A stretch of 64,000 nt of DNA from Dromaius novaehollandiae (taxonomy: Eukaryota; Chordata; Aves; Casuariiformes; Dromaiidae). The translations under genes and the position numbers were made by a program. Shown one piece after another: positions 12,966-24,231 of this stretch; within the stretch, counting starts at the first letter, position 1; each line of letters starts with the position of its first letter. The notes under the pieces were generated by a model. The model saw only the letters and a list, made by a program, of their open reading frames with translations. It ran no database searches and had not been told where the DNA came from. The DNA is taken from the NCBI RefSeq assembly GCF_036370855.1, contig NC_088099.1, forward strand, positions 155,466,517 through 155,530,516, read 5' to 3'.

Positions 12966-15900
12966 GCAAGTGCGGGGCGCCCGGGGGGGCGGGCGGCTGC
13001 GGGGGAGCCGGGGCCGGGCCGCCCCGTGACCGGGCCCTGGGGGCCGCTTTGTCCCCGCAGGTGAGCGGCCGGGAGGCGGGCTGCCCGCGGCCGTGCGGCG
13101 GGCCGTGCCCCGCGGAGCCGCCGCGCTGCGCGCCGGGGGTGCCCGCCGTCCTGGACGGCTGCTCCTGCTGCCTGGTGTGCGCCCGGCAGCGCGGCGAGAG
13201 CTGCTCCGCGCTGCTGCCCTGCGACGAGAGCAGCGGCCTCTACTGCGACCGCGGCCCCGAGGACGGCGGCGCCACCGGCATCTGCATGGGTAGGTGGCGG
13301 CGGCCCGGGGCCGGGGGGAGCCCCGCCGCCGAGGGGCTGCCCGGCTTCGAGCGGAGGCGGTGACACTGTCCCGGCGCTGCCCGCCCCCGCGGGCGGTGGC
13401 TCCGGACCGCCCTCGTCTCCGCGCCCCGACGGGCGCCGCGGGCTCCGGGGCGGGCGGTCCGCCGGCAAAGCCGCCCTCGGTGTCGCGGGAGGGGGGAGAG
13501 GGCCCGGCCGCCCTCCGGGTGACGCCGGGCGCCTTCCTCGCCAGTGCTGGAAGGGGACAACTGCGTCTTCGACGGCATGATGTACCGCAGCGGGGAGAGC
13601 TTCCAGCCCAGCTGCAGGTACCAGTGCACCTGCCGCGACGGGCAGATCGGCTGCCTGCCCCGCTGCAACCTGGACCTGCTGCTCCCCGGCCCCGACTGCC
13701 CCTTCCCCAGGAAGGTCGAAGTCCCCGGAGAGTGCTGCGAGAAGTGGGTCTGCGACCCCAGAGACGACGCGATTTTGGGAGGTTTTGCTCTGGCCGGTGA
13801 GGAAACTTTAATTAACACAGTCGCTGGGAGGGGAGGGTGATAGCGTGCTGGAAATGGCCATGGGGTTATCGTAGCCTGCTTTGTGCTGCGGGGTTTTTTT
13901 TTTCTTTTTCTCATCTAGAGCGACTAGTGAGTATACCAGTGGTTATGAGTAAAAGCAGAATTTTATAAACCAAAGGAAAGACATTCAGAGGATGAATGTG
14001 CATAGTAGTTTTAAAAAGTAATTTACTTAAGTTAGAGCCCAGCTCTAGAAGTGCTGTTTATCCGGTTCCACTTTGAGTGGAATAAAGTAAGGACAAGCTC
14101 ACAATCCTCCAAACATTATCTTCCTCCAGAAAGTAAAGCTGCCATCTTGCTAGTTGCTCTGCAAGAATATGTTACATCAAAAATACCATTCAAACAGCCT
14201 GGTTTACAAGACACGTTTTTTTTCCCCCAAAAAAATTCCCCAGCTATTACCAGTGGTCAACATGCTAGCTAAAATGCCAACAAATTCCTGTCTGTCTGCG
14301 CTAGAGCTCTCATCATTATTGCTGGCATTAAAAGCATTACAAAGTACTTGGAGAAGCAATGCTTGTAGGCACAGTTAGTGGATCTAAAAACAATCATCCC
14401 ATTCCAAAACACAGAACTCATAAAGTACTCTTTTCCCCAGTCTCCTCTTACTGATTTATGTCTCCCTGCCCTTTAAATTAAACCGTCAGGTTAACATGAA
14501 TTTTCAAAAGCTGCTTTTAATGGGAGTTCAGGCCACAGCATTCCCTCCCGGTCACTGCTCTGTGTTGTCTTCAGCAGTTATGCTGCAATGCAGCTAATCC
14601 ATTTGAAAAAAACAAGTAAGAAGGATCCAGGACGATAAGCTCTAATAACTTTGCAGAATGCTATGAAATGTCAGATGTGAGGCACGTAAGACATAAGTGA
14701 ACATGTTGTCACTTTATAGTGTCATTTCTCTCCTTTGTTTTTTGACAGTGACAGGCTAATCCATAACACGCCTGCAGGTGGATTACCTGCATTCTTTTTG
14801 GCAATGGTCATCCCTCTTGGATATCCTCCTTTTTGGAGCTTTACCTTGCAAGAAGGCAAAAGTGCAGCTGTGGAGAAGCTTATCAGCAAGAGCCGTAGGG
14901 GTGACACAGCTCGCTGCACTTGCCTAGCTCCATCATGTTGGCTCACTCTGTTTACTGCTACGATTGCTAAAATTAACAATATTTACATTATACAACTTAA
15001 ACACTGCCGGGAGGGAAGAACAATGATCAGAATTGGTGATTGCTTTGAGTAGCTGTGATAACTGCTGCAATTACTTTACTTCCCTCTTCCCTCACACCAC
15101 CCGGACTGTAATCTGGCAATAATTGATCAGGTTGGGTGACTATGACTGTGGGAACAAAGTACTTTATCTATTAGTTTATATAAATCATACAGCCATTCTC
15201 AAATCATCTCTAATACCAGTATTTTTGTGACTTGGAACAGATTTGTGATGTATTTTTGTTTAAAAAAACAAGGAATAAAGAGTTGTTAAAGTGGATTTCT
15301 AGACTTGGTTAACAGATTGACAGTAGTTCTTCCCATTTTGGAATTGACTGGACAGAAACTGACTTCTAATTCAAGTTGTGGCAGAAAGGCAGAAATTTAT
15401 TCTGCTGATTACACTGACATGCACCTGTCTGTGATCTTTAGATGCAGAAAGTTGCTGTCCAGGGCTCCTAAAAAGGCAGCTTTTAAAGTGACGAAGACCT
15501 ATCAAAATCATGGATTTGGGATTTTTTTTTCCTCATCTCACTTGTTTCCTCCCAAATGTAGAAGAGCTCAAATATATACCGGGTTCTCACATTAAGTCTT
15601 TCTTGTAATGGAGTTCGTGGGGTTTTGTCTCCAGCATACAGACAGGAGGCCACACTGGGGATTGATGTGTCTGATTCCAGCGCCAATTGCATTGAGCAGA
15701 CAACAGAATGGAGTGCTTGTTCCAAAAGCTGTGGCATGGGCTTTTCCACCCGGGTTACCAACAGAAATCAACAGTGTGAGATGGTGAAGCAGACACGGCT
15801 TTGCATGATGAGACCTTGTGAAAATGAAGAGCCATCTGATAAGGTATGATGGCAGCAAGGATGCCTCTTCTGGCGGAGTTCCAGGTTTGCATGTTTCTGT

Positions 15901-17602
15901 CTAGAGTGGCCCAGATACAAGTGGATGTAAATACATCCTTTAGTGTATGTGTTTAAGCCCAGTGTTTCTGGAAAGCATTAGACTTGCCTGTATGTTCAGT
16001 AGTGTTGCACTGCATATGCATATTGTTTGCGCCATCCCAGCCAGATGTATTGCATGTGCCAACTGTCTTGGCAGCTCATGCAGTCTAACATCTGCCACAA
16101 GTGTCGTTGTCCTCCTTGCGTGTGTACTTCAGAGCTGCTCCAATCATGGGGAATGGATGTGTCATATTTCTAGTCTGTTGGGCATCCTGGAACTGCAGAC
16201 AAATGTGCAAAACCTTGCAAAAAGTGTTCAGGTAAATTGAGCCTTATCTTTATCCTCATGGAGCTTTTTCCAAAAGCAAATCCAGCACTGACACTTCAGG
16301 TGCTGTAAGTGTGTATCTACGTGAGCTGCCTTTTTTGCTGCTTCTACACGTTACACATTCTCAATGTCAGTGAGAATAATATGTAGCTACGTAAGAGGGC
16401 CATCAGTGTATGCAGGGTCCTGGGTGACGGAAGGTGTGCTGAGGCCTTTGCAGAATACTCTGTGCAGTTTTGAACACTGTGTTGAAAAGGATGTGAAACA
16501 TTTGTAAAGAGTTGGGGAGAATAACAAGAATGATCGGAGGTCTAGAAAACACGTTTTGCTGGGAAAAACTGATTGATTGATTGAACTGATACTAAAAGCA
16601 AGAGAATGGAGATGAATCCTCGTAACCATGTGCAGATATTGCAGCCTGTTCTGAGTTCACAGTGGATGTGACAGGATGTGACGAGCTTAGACTGCACAAA
16701 AGTTAAGACATGAGCAAAATCCTTCTGAGCAGTAAGAGTAGAGAACCATTAGGATTGTCTGGGGCAGCTGTGGAGTCTGTCACTGGAGACTTCCAAGAAC
16801 AAGTTAGACAGACATATGCTAATAATGACATGGATAAGGCTGATCCTGCCTTGAGTCACAAGAATGCGCAATGACTTTTGAGGTCCCTTTTGGCCCTCTT
16901 TTCTTCCTGAACCCAGTCCTGTATCTTACTTATTTGGCTTCCTGATTCCCTGATGGAACCACATTAGCCTGAGAAGTTTTGTGATGGAGTATAGTTTGAT
17001 GATGAATATTGGCTTGTCTTAGCATGTAGTCAGATGACAGCAGTGAGTTTTCATAGAGTGTAATCTATTATTTGTTGTTTATTATTGGCATATGTAATAT
17101 GTGAACTAAGATGTCAAGGGCACACCTCATAGGATTGAGAACTGGTAAGTTACTATTGAAATAGCTGCAGCGTCTAATGGGTGTAGAACTAGCAAAGACA
17201 ACGAATACAAGTTTTCAGAGTGGACCTACATCCTTGCATGTCATTTTTTAACTGCATTCTGTCTTATGCTATGATATATTTAATGTCTCTTCGTATTTCT
17301 CTTAGAAAGGGAAAAAATGTATCCGAACAAAGAAGTCCCTGAAAGCTGTTCGCTTTGAGTACAAGAACTGCACGAGTGTGCAGACATACAAACCTCGTTA
17401 CTGTGGCCTCTGCAACGATGGGCGATGCTGCACCCCACATAACACCAAGACAATCCAGGTCGAGTTCCGCTGTTCTCATGGCAAGCTCTTAAAAAAGCCA
17501 ATGATGTTGATCAACACCTGTGTTTGTCATAGTAACTGTCCTCAGAGCAACAATGCTTTCTTCCAGCCATTAGATCTAACATCTAGTGAAGTAAAAATAT
17601 GA
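12897..17602 (+). CDS. CCN3: CCN3 (NOV), cellular communication network factor 3, complete, five coding exons
   Basis: Secreted matricellular protein that acts outside the cell and is known from the family to engage integrins, Notch and growth factors and to modulate adhesion, proliferation and differentiation. The exons 12897-12965, 13061-13289, 13545-13796, 15635-15843 and 17306-17602 join to 1056 nt, or 351 residues plus stop, the length I recall for chicken CCN3. Modules follow exons: leucine-rich signal peptide (about 1-23), IGFBP (24-99), VWC (100-168), TSP1 (about 200-246) and C-terminal cystine knot (about 258-335). Mature modules carry 12, 10, 6 and 10 cysteines, totalling the family's 38. 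Intron phases 0, 1, 1 and 0 join the frame without a break. CCN3 was named for overexpression in avian nephroblastoma. CCN1, CCN2 and CCN4 fit less well than the recalled CCN3 sequence, which is near identical across exons 3 to 5. Confidence 0.97.
12966..13060 (+). other. CCN3: CCN3 intron 1, 95 bp, apparent GC-AG intron
   Basis: A very short GC-rich intron starts gcaagt and ends tccccgcag. Joining CAG to GTG at 13061 gives residues CQ-VSGRE, matching the exon junction position in other CCN3 genes. The nearest GT, four bases downstream, would shift the frame. AG|GCAAGT is the recognised consensus for GC donors. Confidence 0.8.
13061..13289 (+). CDS. CCN3: CCN3 coding exon 2 (IGFBP module)
   Basis: Encodes residues 24-99 plus the first base of codon 100. 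It contains 12 cysteines and the IGFBP-type core [11 protein letters not shown]. The segment aligned with human residues around N97 has no N-X-S/T sequon, so the first glycosylation site of human CCN3 is absent here. The donor is ATGG|GTAGGT and the phase is 1. Confidence 0.95.
13290..13544 (+). other. CCN3: CCN3 intron 2, 255 bp
   Basis: GC-rich intron with gt at 13290 and an acceptor reading cctcgccag at 13536-13544. Open frames within it are products of high GC content. No other feature is visible. Confidence 0.9.
13545..13796 (+). CDS. CCN3: CCN3 coding exon 3 (VWC module)
   Basis: A 252-nt exon, phase 1 to phase 1, encoding residues 100-184. It holds the von Willebrand factor C module with ten cysteines and signatures such as [10 protein letters not shown] and GECCEKWVC. 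The region after the module ([10 protein letters not shown]) is the start of the variable hinge between the two halves of CCN proteins. The donor is GCCG|GTGAGG. Confidence 0.97.
13797..15634 (+). other. CCN3: CCN3 intron 3, 1838 bp
   Basis: Starts gtgagg and ends tttgtctccag. The sequence leaves the CpG island within the first bases and becomes AT-rich. No repeat or gene was recognised inside it. Confidence 0.9.
15635..15843 (+). CDS. CCN3: CCN3 coding exon 4 (hinge and TSP1 module)
   Basis: A 209-nt exon encoding residues 184-253. After the hinge end (AYRQEATLG), it contains the thrombospondin type 1 repeat with [11 protein letters not shown] and six cysteines. Cys240 and Cys245 close the module. 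The donor is AAG|GTATGA and the phase is 0. Confidence 0.97.
15844..17305 (+). other. CCN3: CCN3 intron 4, 1462 bp
   Basis: Starts gtatga and ends tttctcttag. It carries a degraded CR1 LINE fragment in the sense orientation across roughly 16465-16915, listed separately. Nothing else was recognised. Confidence 0.9.
16465..16915 (+). mobile_element. CR1 LINE fragment, degraded 3' portion
   Basis: Consecutive blocks match the CR1 consensus as I remember it: 'aatgatcggaggtctagaaa', 'gactgaaa'-like sequence around 16570, 'ggagacttccaagaacaagt', 'tagacagacata', 'gatcctgccttgagt' and 'ttgaggtcccttttggccct'. The order and + orientation are consistent with the last part of the reverse transcriptase frame and the 3' UTR. 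The element is old, broken by indels and encodes nothing. It lies sense within CCN3 intron 4. Confidence 0.75.
17306..17602 (+). CDS. CCN3: CCN3 coding exon 5 (CT cystine-knot module and stop)
   Basis: Encodes residues 254-351 and the TGA at 17600-17602. It contains the C-terminal cystine knot with ten cysteines ([11 protein letters not shown] and TCVCHSNC are diagnostic). The sequon N274-C-T is a predicted N-glycosylation site conserved with the mammalian protein. The tail ends SSEVKI. Confidence 0.97.
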   Translation, partial: KGKKCIRTKKSLKAVRFEYKNCTSVQTYKPRYCGLCNDGRCCTPHNTKTIQVEFRCSHGKLLKKPMMLINTCVCHSNCPQSNNAFFQPLDLTSSEVKI

Positions 17603-18505
17603 AATGCTTTAATTAGGTGGCTCAAAAGGTATAAATATTTTATGTAAAACTTGACCCACAATCAGGTGAATGTAAGTGCATATTTAAAATATGTAGGACT
17701 TTTTTCCAAACAGTCTAGACACTTTCTTTTTCTATAGTTTATTAAATACCTCATTTTACATTTCCCCCCTCCAAAGATCTTTTATTCTCTTGAAGGAAAT
17801 TTTGTACCTTGGACAGAGCCTTCTTTTTTTTGTTAACAGTGGTGTAAAGCTAGTTAAATGAACAGCTGGTTTCTCTCCATGAGTTATGGGAATTATGCCG
17901 CTAACTTCAGTGGCCGTAAGACTGGGCTCTTTAGTAGCAAATGGCTTCCTTGGGGAATGCATGGCACTGTATCGCATAAGCTTCCAGATTTTTAACTTTA
18001 GTTTGCATAATATGTATAAACGCTTATGCAGCGTTCGTTTTCCATTCTAATGAAATTCTGTTTCTGATGATAGCAAAAGTCTTACTGATAAGAGTTTTGG
18101 ATTCTTGTGGCTTATAAAATATTTTCTATCTGTACATCTGACTCTCTCCAAGGATTCAGTTTGCACAAAGCCCCTGACGTGACAAAGCTAAGATCTCTTA
18201 TTCTGAAGTATAGGAGATTGATAGCTGATATCAATTAAATTTCTCTTTGGCAGCATCACTAGCAGCCTATCCAAAACCCACTGAAGTCAATGACTTAGGG
18301 GGACTTGGTTCTAACGAATGTGTGTCTGTAGATATAAGTGTTAGGATGCAAAAATAAGAATTATGTAAATTCCTCTAAAATACTACCTGTATCATATGGT
18401 GCTTCACATAACAGAAAGGTGTATATGTAAATAGAAACTGTATATATTGTAATATAACTTTTCTGTACTAGGTAAATAAACTTTATATGATCCAAAATAT
18501 TTTTC
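17603..18505 (+). other. CCN3: CCN3 3' UTR
   Basis: About 0.9 kb of AT-rich sequence between the stop codon and the poly(A) signal, with no open frame of note. The end is inferred from the AATAAA at 18475-18480 plus a typical 15 to 25 bases. Confidence 0.75.
18475..18480 (+). terminator. CCN3: Poly(A) signal of CCN3 (AATAAA)
   Basis: Canonical AATAAA in 'ggtaaataaactttatatga', about 870 bases after the stop and followed by a T-rich tract at about 18500, as expected for cleavage and polyadenylation. Confidence 0.8.
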
Positions 18506-21500
18506 CTGAAGTTGTTCTTTAAACTACTAACTTTTAACAGCTAGAAGCAGCGGTAAGAGAACATGGTCTGCAGATTCCAGAAGCAGCAGTTAAGATCAAA
18601 AAGCTTATTTTTGTGATATGCTTAGTGCACCTCATCCTAATCTCTGACCAGTTTAACGGAGATGCAATGTTTTAGTGCCAGGAAAAGAGGAATAATTTGT
18701 GAAGAGTAGGTTAGAAGAGAGAATTTTTAGGGTGAGATTGCCTGGGAGACTGGCTGATGTAAATAGTTAGGTTTAGATGAAGTGCGCCTTGAAAGGTAAT
18801 GGTGGAGGAGGTATAGTTATGTGATCTAGAGCTTGGCTTGGGAGCATAGAGAGGGTTGTTTGGGTTTTTTTAATTGTTTTTCTCCCTTACCTGTTTCCCA
18901 CAGTGATTTTTGCAGAGCTCTAATGAAGATGGTAGTTGTCTTCCTACAGTGACAGCTGAGAAAAAATTCATGTGCTAAAGTGGTTTTGTGTAGTAACAGC
19001 CAATAAGTACTTATTTGTTGCACTCTGAAGTACTAAGGAAGTATTTAATTGCGTCTTGCAGCATTTCTGGCTCACAAGCGTAGCCTATGACCCTGCGTGT
19101 GCTACCTACTGTACAGCAGTATCCCCAGGAGGACAGAGGCTGCGGACGGCCGTTTTGTGTATCTTCGCTCATCCATGTTGGAATTATGGATTGTGGAACA
19201 GGTCATAAGCACAGTTGTGCAGACACGCAGCTGCCTAGACTGTGGGACCAAGCCCAGTGTGGTCTCTGTCTCTCTGTTAGAGATACCAGAGTAGTGTCTA
19301 TGTCACAACCATGGTCTTGATCACATATGCATGGTAAGAAACAGCCCCTATCTCTTGCAAAAAAAGGCAGAAAAGACCAAATGGGCATGTACTTCTTTGA
19401 AGGAGTTGATAACATCCATCTGGACGTTCCTGGGATATGCAAGGGTGGAATTCAGCTCTGTGTTAAGACTTCTATATTTGATGGCTGCGTGTAGACTTCT
19501 AAATGCTCATTTTAGTCAATGGAGCCCAAAGTAGACTGTAAGCAAGGATCTGCAGCTGAAGTTTCTTAGTAACTTCTAAGACATCCTGAGGCATTGGTGC
19601 TAAAACCTGTACTGGTTCAGTTAAATTTAGATGGATCTTTGGTCCTCACCTGGATGCTTGCAGGAGAAGCCTTAGGAATTGTCCCAGCGACAAACTCCTT
19701 TGTAATCCTTGCTGTTGTTAATTAGAAAGGAAGGTGGTCAGCTACTGACTTTCTAAGAAGCAAAAAGTTGCATTCAACCACTTTATTTTGACAACGCCTC
19801 TATTCCTTTCACACTCAGATAAAATATTTTTCATTTAGACATCTGCATCAGCTTATCCTAGTTGTGTTGCTTCTCCTTTACCCCTCTGCTTTACTTTCAT
19901 GTTATCTTGATTTCCACATAATTCTTTATGTTTTCCTTGGGCTGGAGCTTACAAAAAGGGCACAGACACCAGAGAGAAGCTGTTCCGTAGGTGGCTTCCT
20001 CCTTGCAGGCAAAGTGAAGGTCTCATCTGCAGTAGGAACCCATGATCCTTTATACATTAACCAAGACCATCCACTACTCTAGGTTTGTGTTTCCTTCCCC
20101 ACCAAGGAAAGGCATTTAATATCCTATATCTTAGATGAGATGTAAGCCCAACTGCCTGTTGAAGTCCTTCTTGCAGATCGTCCATCACTTCCTCTGAAAG
20201 GGGTATATGAGCTAAATTTTAACTTGAGCAATCCCATTTGCCTGTATAACTATGGTCTTCACTTCAGTACATTCAGTGCCAAAATGTCTCCTGTATCTCT
20301 CACCTTAGGGCTGCTCTATGTAATCTCTATATGTCTTCAATCCATTTTATGAGAAGAGAGCTGTACTGTTAGGAGCACTACAACCTTCACACAAGAAATT
20401 TTCAAATATTTATTGCCTATCTTTATTCACACCAGAATTACTACGATCTCAGTGTCTTCTTACAACTCTGCAGCACATCAGCAGGTAAGATGTCTTTTAG
20501 AAAGGAATACAAATGTTTCCTCTGGAAAAAAGGAGCCAATGAATGATCGGCCCTAGTTCTTCTAAATACATAACACCAATTTAGTGGCTATCTTTGCCTC
20601 ACCTTAGTCAATACAGCTTTTCATCTGCTATCAGTTTTGTTGCATTAATTTAGACTTGTTTTACTTTAATATGGATAGTTACTAGCTTAGGCTTCGAGCC
20701 AATTTCAGGCTGTTCCCGCAAGAGGCTATGGCACTAATTTAATCAAAACACAACATGGTGAATTAATCCTGTGACATTTTTATATACAAACTCTAATGGT
20801 GAAATCCTCAACTTTTCTGTTTTAGGGCTATGATTTTCCCAAACGAGCAAAATTAAGCTACCCAGAATGAGCAAAATTAAATTAAGCAAATTATTCAAAT
20901 GTCAGGAATTCATTTTTGTGTCTCCCAGGATTCCCATCGGAGCATCGCTGGGAACATTGCCAAACATTCAGCTCCCTGCTTCATCCATAGGGTTTCATTA
21001 AAGCAACAAGCTTCTCACATTTAAGCTGCTTCAAATTTGTTTAATGCAGCAGTCAGATTTCCAAAGATACTTTGAATAGAGACACCATTAAACTTGTTTT
21101 CACCTAGTATAAGAGTGACTGAAGACTGTGACTAAGCCACCACAACTGCTCTTTCTTCGGTAGTGGGAGTTTATCCACCTCTCTGCTCAGTCCTATTCTC
21201 AGCAGGCATTTCAAGCAAAAATCAAGCAAAATGAGCTTGAGGTGGGAGTGTATATTCTATCTGTCTGATTTGCAAAGGACACTTCAAAGCATTTATTTCC
21301 TGGCTGCTCTTGGGAAGGTCATTAACTGTTTTGTCTTAGCACCATAGTAGGAGTTTTTACTAATTACAAATTTAAAGAAGAGCAAATATACTTTTTTATT
21401 TTTAACTGCTTTTTGAGTCCTGTCAGTGGAACAGAGCCATATTACCAGCTTTTTTTCATTCTTTTCTAAATCACTTATTTCTATTTTGGGTATATTTAGC

Positions 21501-21874
21501 TACACTTATGAAAGCCACTATTCAGAGTTCAAGTCATTCTTTCTCTGTGCTTGTACGAACCTGAAAGAATTGGGAAAAAATAACTAAATATTGCAAATTT
21601 AAATCTTTTTTTCTTCACTGACTGTATAAGGAGGCCATTTGTCAGCCTCCTCAACTAGATGCCTGACATTAGAGTGAAAATCTTACGGGGAGTAAAATTT
21701 TACCATCAATTTCAGTAAGAACATCATTTCATCTTTTGTGTTTTCTAGTATAATTCCAGGAGTAATACAATTTAAAAAAGCAGGAAAAATAGAGTATCCC
21801 TATATTTTTTCTTTCTAGTCCAACCCATAATTTATCTTCATTCTATTTTTATTTATTTGTTTATATGTGTGTAT
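18506..21874. other. Intergenic, no gene seen
   Basis: AT-leaning sequence downstream of CCN3. The open frames are all below 80 codons and unrecognised. No repeat family was identified with confidence. Confidence 0.7.
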
Positions 21875-21887
21875 GGGGGGGGGGGGG
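21875..21887 (+). repeat. Poly-G homopolymer (13 G)
   Basis: Thirteen consecutive G residues within 'gtatg...gatgg'. Mononucleotide run of uncertain true length. Confidence 0.95.
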
Positions 21888-22036
21888 ATGGAAGGGATAG
21901 GAATTTAGTTACTGTTTCTAGCCCTAATCTTTATGTCTTATAACAAATTTGAACTTCATGAAATAGGATCATATATCTCTCATCTCACAAGTTACTGCGT
22001 GAGAATTTGTATTTCTTCCCTATTTTTTGAAGCCAT

Positions 22037-22078
22037 TGTGTGTGCGTGTATGTGTATATATACATATATATATATACA

Positions 22079-22122
<44 letters not shown>

Positions 22123-22141
22123 CACATACCTATACACACAA
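22037..22141 (+). repeat. Compound TG/TA/GT microsatellite
   Basis: Starts with TG-rich sequence, passes through a (TA)n tract at about 22054-22076, then a pure (GT)19 run at 22082-22119, and ends in TA/CA-rich sequence. The TA core is flanked by tgtg and caca, making it self-complementary, so it could form a hairpin. It is likely to be polymorphic. Confidence 0.95.
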
Positions 22142-24230
22142 TTTTTTTTACCAAAGCCTTCAGCATTAATTCTTGTCTCATAAAGCTGCTCTAGTTACGT
22201 CTACCATGGTAGGTTTTCTAACATGAGATCTCCAGCACAGGCACAAATTTTAGTGTGACCTGCAGGAAACTTCTGCTCTGGTTTTCCCATCGCCAATCCC
22301 AGTTTATGTATTATAGAGCTATGAACAACTGGTCTCTGACCATAAGATATTCAACTGGTATCAGTCAAAGAGACCTACCATGCAGATGTGAGAGGAACGG
22401 TTTATTTGCAAATATTTAGTAACTGATCTTTACACTGGCTTAAATGCCTGCAGTTATCAGCATTAGCCCTATAAATATGCATTTAGAGCTAAGAGCCTGT
22501 ATGTTCATGATAAAGCAGATCTTTAAAATTGAGTGTACTCGCTATGGCTGTAGAGGGAGTGCAGAAGCTTGCCCGCCTGCCAGGCAGCTCGCTAAGGTGG
22601 CATGAAATAGCCTCACGCTCAGCCTCCCCCCTCAGCCACAAAGCAGGGAAGACCCATTGCCATTGATTGATTTACAGATTAGCAAACGGAAAAACAATAC
22701 TTATTTACATCCCTGCAAGTGGATTTACCTATCCTGGACAGATAAGAGGTCATATTAAAATAGTGAAGAAAATGCCCCGCTGACCTAAAATGCTTCAGTG
22801 TTCATGTGGCTGCTATTAGTGTCAGCAGAAGAATGATATATTGCACAAAAATATTGCATTTCAGTTCGTACAGATGGACCTGTATTTCTGATCTCTTACA
22901 TTGCCTCTCCTCCTCTCTCAGCCTTTCCGTGATGTGCCGCGTCTGCTTCTCTCCTCGCTCCATATCTGTGTCCATGCTGTCCTCCACGAAGTGCTCATTT
23001 TCTCCCAGCTCTCAAAGCCTAGTCCTTACTGTTTGCTTCTCCTGCAGTGCCCTCAAGTGGAAAATTGAACATCCCTCTCCAGCTGCCAGAGGCCTTTCCT
23101 GGGCGTCCTGCCCGTCCCGCGAGCCTTGGGGCCCTCTGGGTCTGCGGGATGTCCATCATGGCCACGAACACCTTGCTGCTCGGAGCTAAACAGCTTTCCT
23201 CAAACTAATCAAACCGTAGTCTCGCTGGAAGGGACCATTTTCAAGGGTGTTCTAGTATGGAAAAATGTGTGGAGGGTTGAGGTTTGCTCTCGGACAGCAC
23301 CTGGTCGGCACGCTAGCAACGCGGGCTCAGCACCCTGTCTCGCCTGGCTCAGAGCAGTCCGAGCGTCGGGCCGGACACAGCCCTCATCCTACAGATAGCC
23401 TAGGACTGTGCTCTAACAGGCAGCAGAGAAAAGCGTGCACATGTTACATCTTGTGGGAGGATTGCTAGTTTGTGTTGGGTTTTCTCCCCCCCCGCCCCCG
23501 CTCTGTTTTTAATTACAGAATTGCACTTCAATATCATGCTGGTTTTTTGTGCAGAAAGAAACAAATCCCAGAAATCCTTGCATGGGTTGAGGCAGAATTA
23601 AAAGTCCTCTGAATTGCTTTAGTAAACAACCACAGTCACTGAAACGCTTGGAAATTTGTACTCTGGCCAGTTTGTAAAAAATGTATTTTCAGATTGCTAC
23701 ATTTTGGGCTGTCTGATTCTGCCACAAAAAGCAGCTCTTTTGTGGGAGAAGAGTCAGAATTGCAACTTTTTGTACACCTTTAACATCCTACAACTAACGC
23801 AGTTTGTGACTTTCTTCTTTTGTGGGACATGCATTTGCGACTGCATTAAAAGGCTGTAGCTCTCGTACAGGGAGCATGTTTAGGGGCACGCAGCTGCTGC
23901 GAGCAGGGCGGTGATTGCTGCCGTGGCCCCACGGCATCGCCACTGCCCCGCGCTGCAAAGTCCCCGTGCCCTGCGGATTTCAGGGAAATGGCCCACTTCT
24001 ACGGCAAACCCTGGAGGAGGGGGACACCTGGTGGTTATAGGTCATTTCACATCACAGATGACAATATACTTTATTCGGGTCTGCTGCTAAAGAGGCAATA
24101 GGAGCATTTGGAAGGATTAGGCCAGCTGGTATTACTTGTGACAATTTAGTTATTGTCAATTATGGGGACAATAATACTGAGGTAGGGCAGAAGTTACCTT
24201 GATAGCTGTCCCACTTTTAAATGTATTCAA
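22142..24230. other. Intergenic, no gene seen
   Basis: No supported gene. Slightly GC-richer patches with scattered CpG lie near 23090-23400 and 23880-23960. A cluster of SOX-type ACAAT/ATTGT half-sites is at 24061-24172. The longest open frame (22806-23189, + strand) is low in complexity and unrecognised. Confidence 0.65.
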
Positions 24231-24231
24231 G

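Larger units (their letters stand above)
12190..13800. promoter_or_regulatory. CCN3: CpG island spanning the CCN3 promoter and exons 1-3
   Basis: Sequence becomes abruptly GC-rich and CpG-dense from about 12190 and returns to AT-rich after about 13800. The island covers the upstream minisatellite, the TATA box, exons 1 to 3 and the two short introns between them. Its edges are judged by eye. An island over a 5' end is the usual sign of a vertebrate promoter and supports the gene start chosen at 12897. Confidence 0.85.

Noticed and set aside
12212-13064. Long + strand open frames of 157 to 227 codons across the minisatellite
   Set aside because: They translate the tandem repeat in different frames, lie mostly upstream of the TATA box and have no family match.
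12845-13363. 172-codon frame starting at the ATG at 12845
   Set aside because: The ATG is only 9 bases after the TATA box, so upstream of the expected transcript start. It shares the CCN3 frame only by reading through intron 1 and gives no signal peptide.
12308-13468. 386-codon open frame on the - strand, antisense to CCN3
   Set aside because: It arises from high GC content and from the minisatellite, whose period is near a multiple of three. The peptide is a repeat of GHPAVPPS-like units followed by Pro/Ala/Arg-rich sequence, and it overlaps real CCN3 exons.
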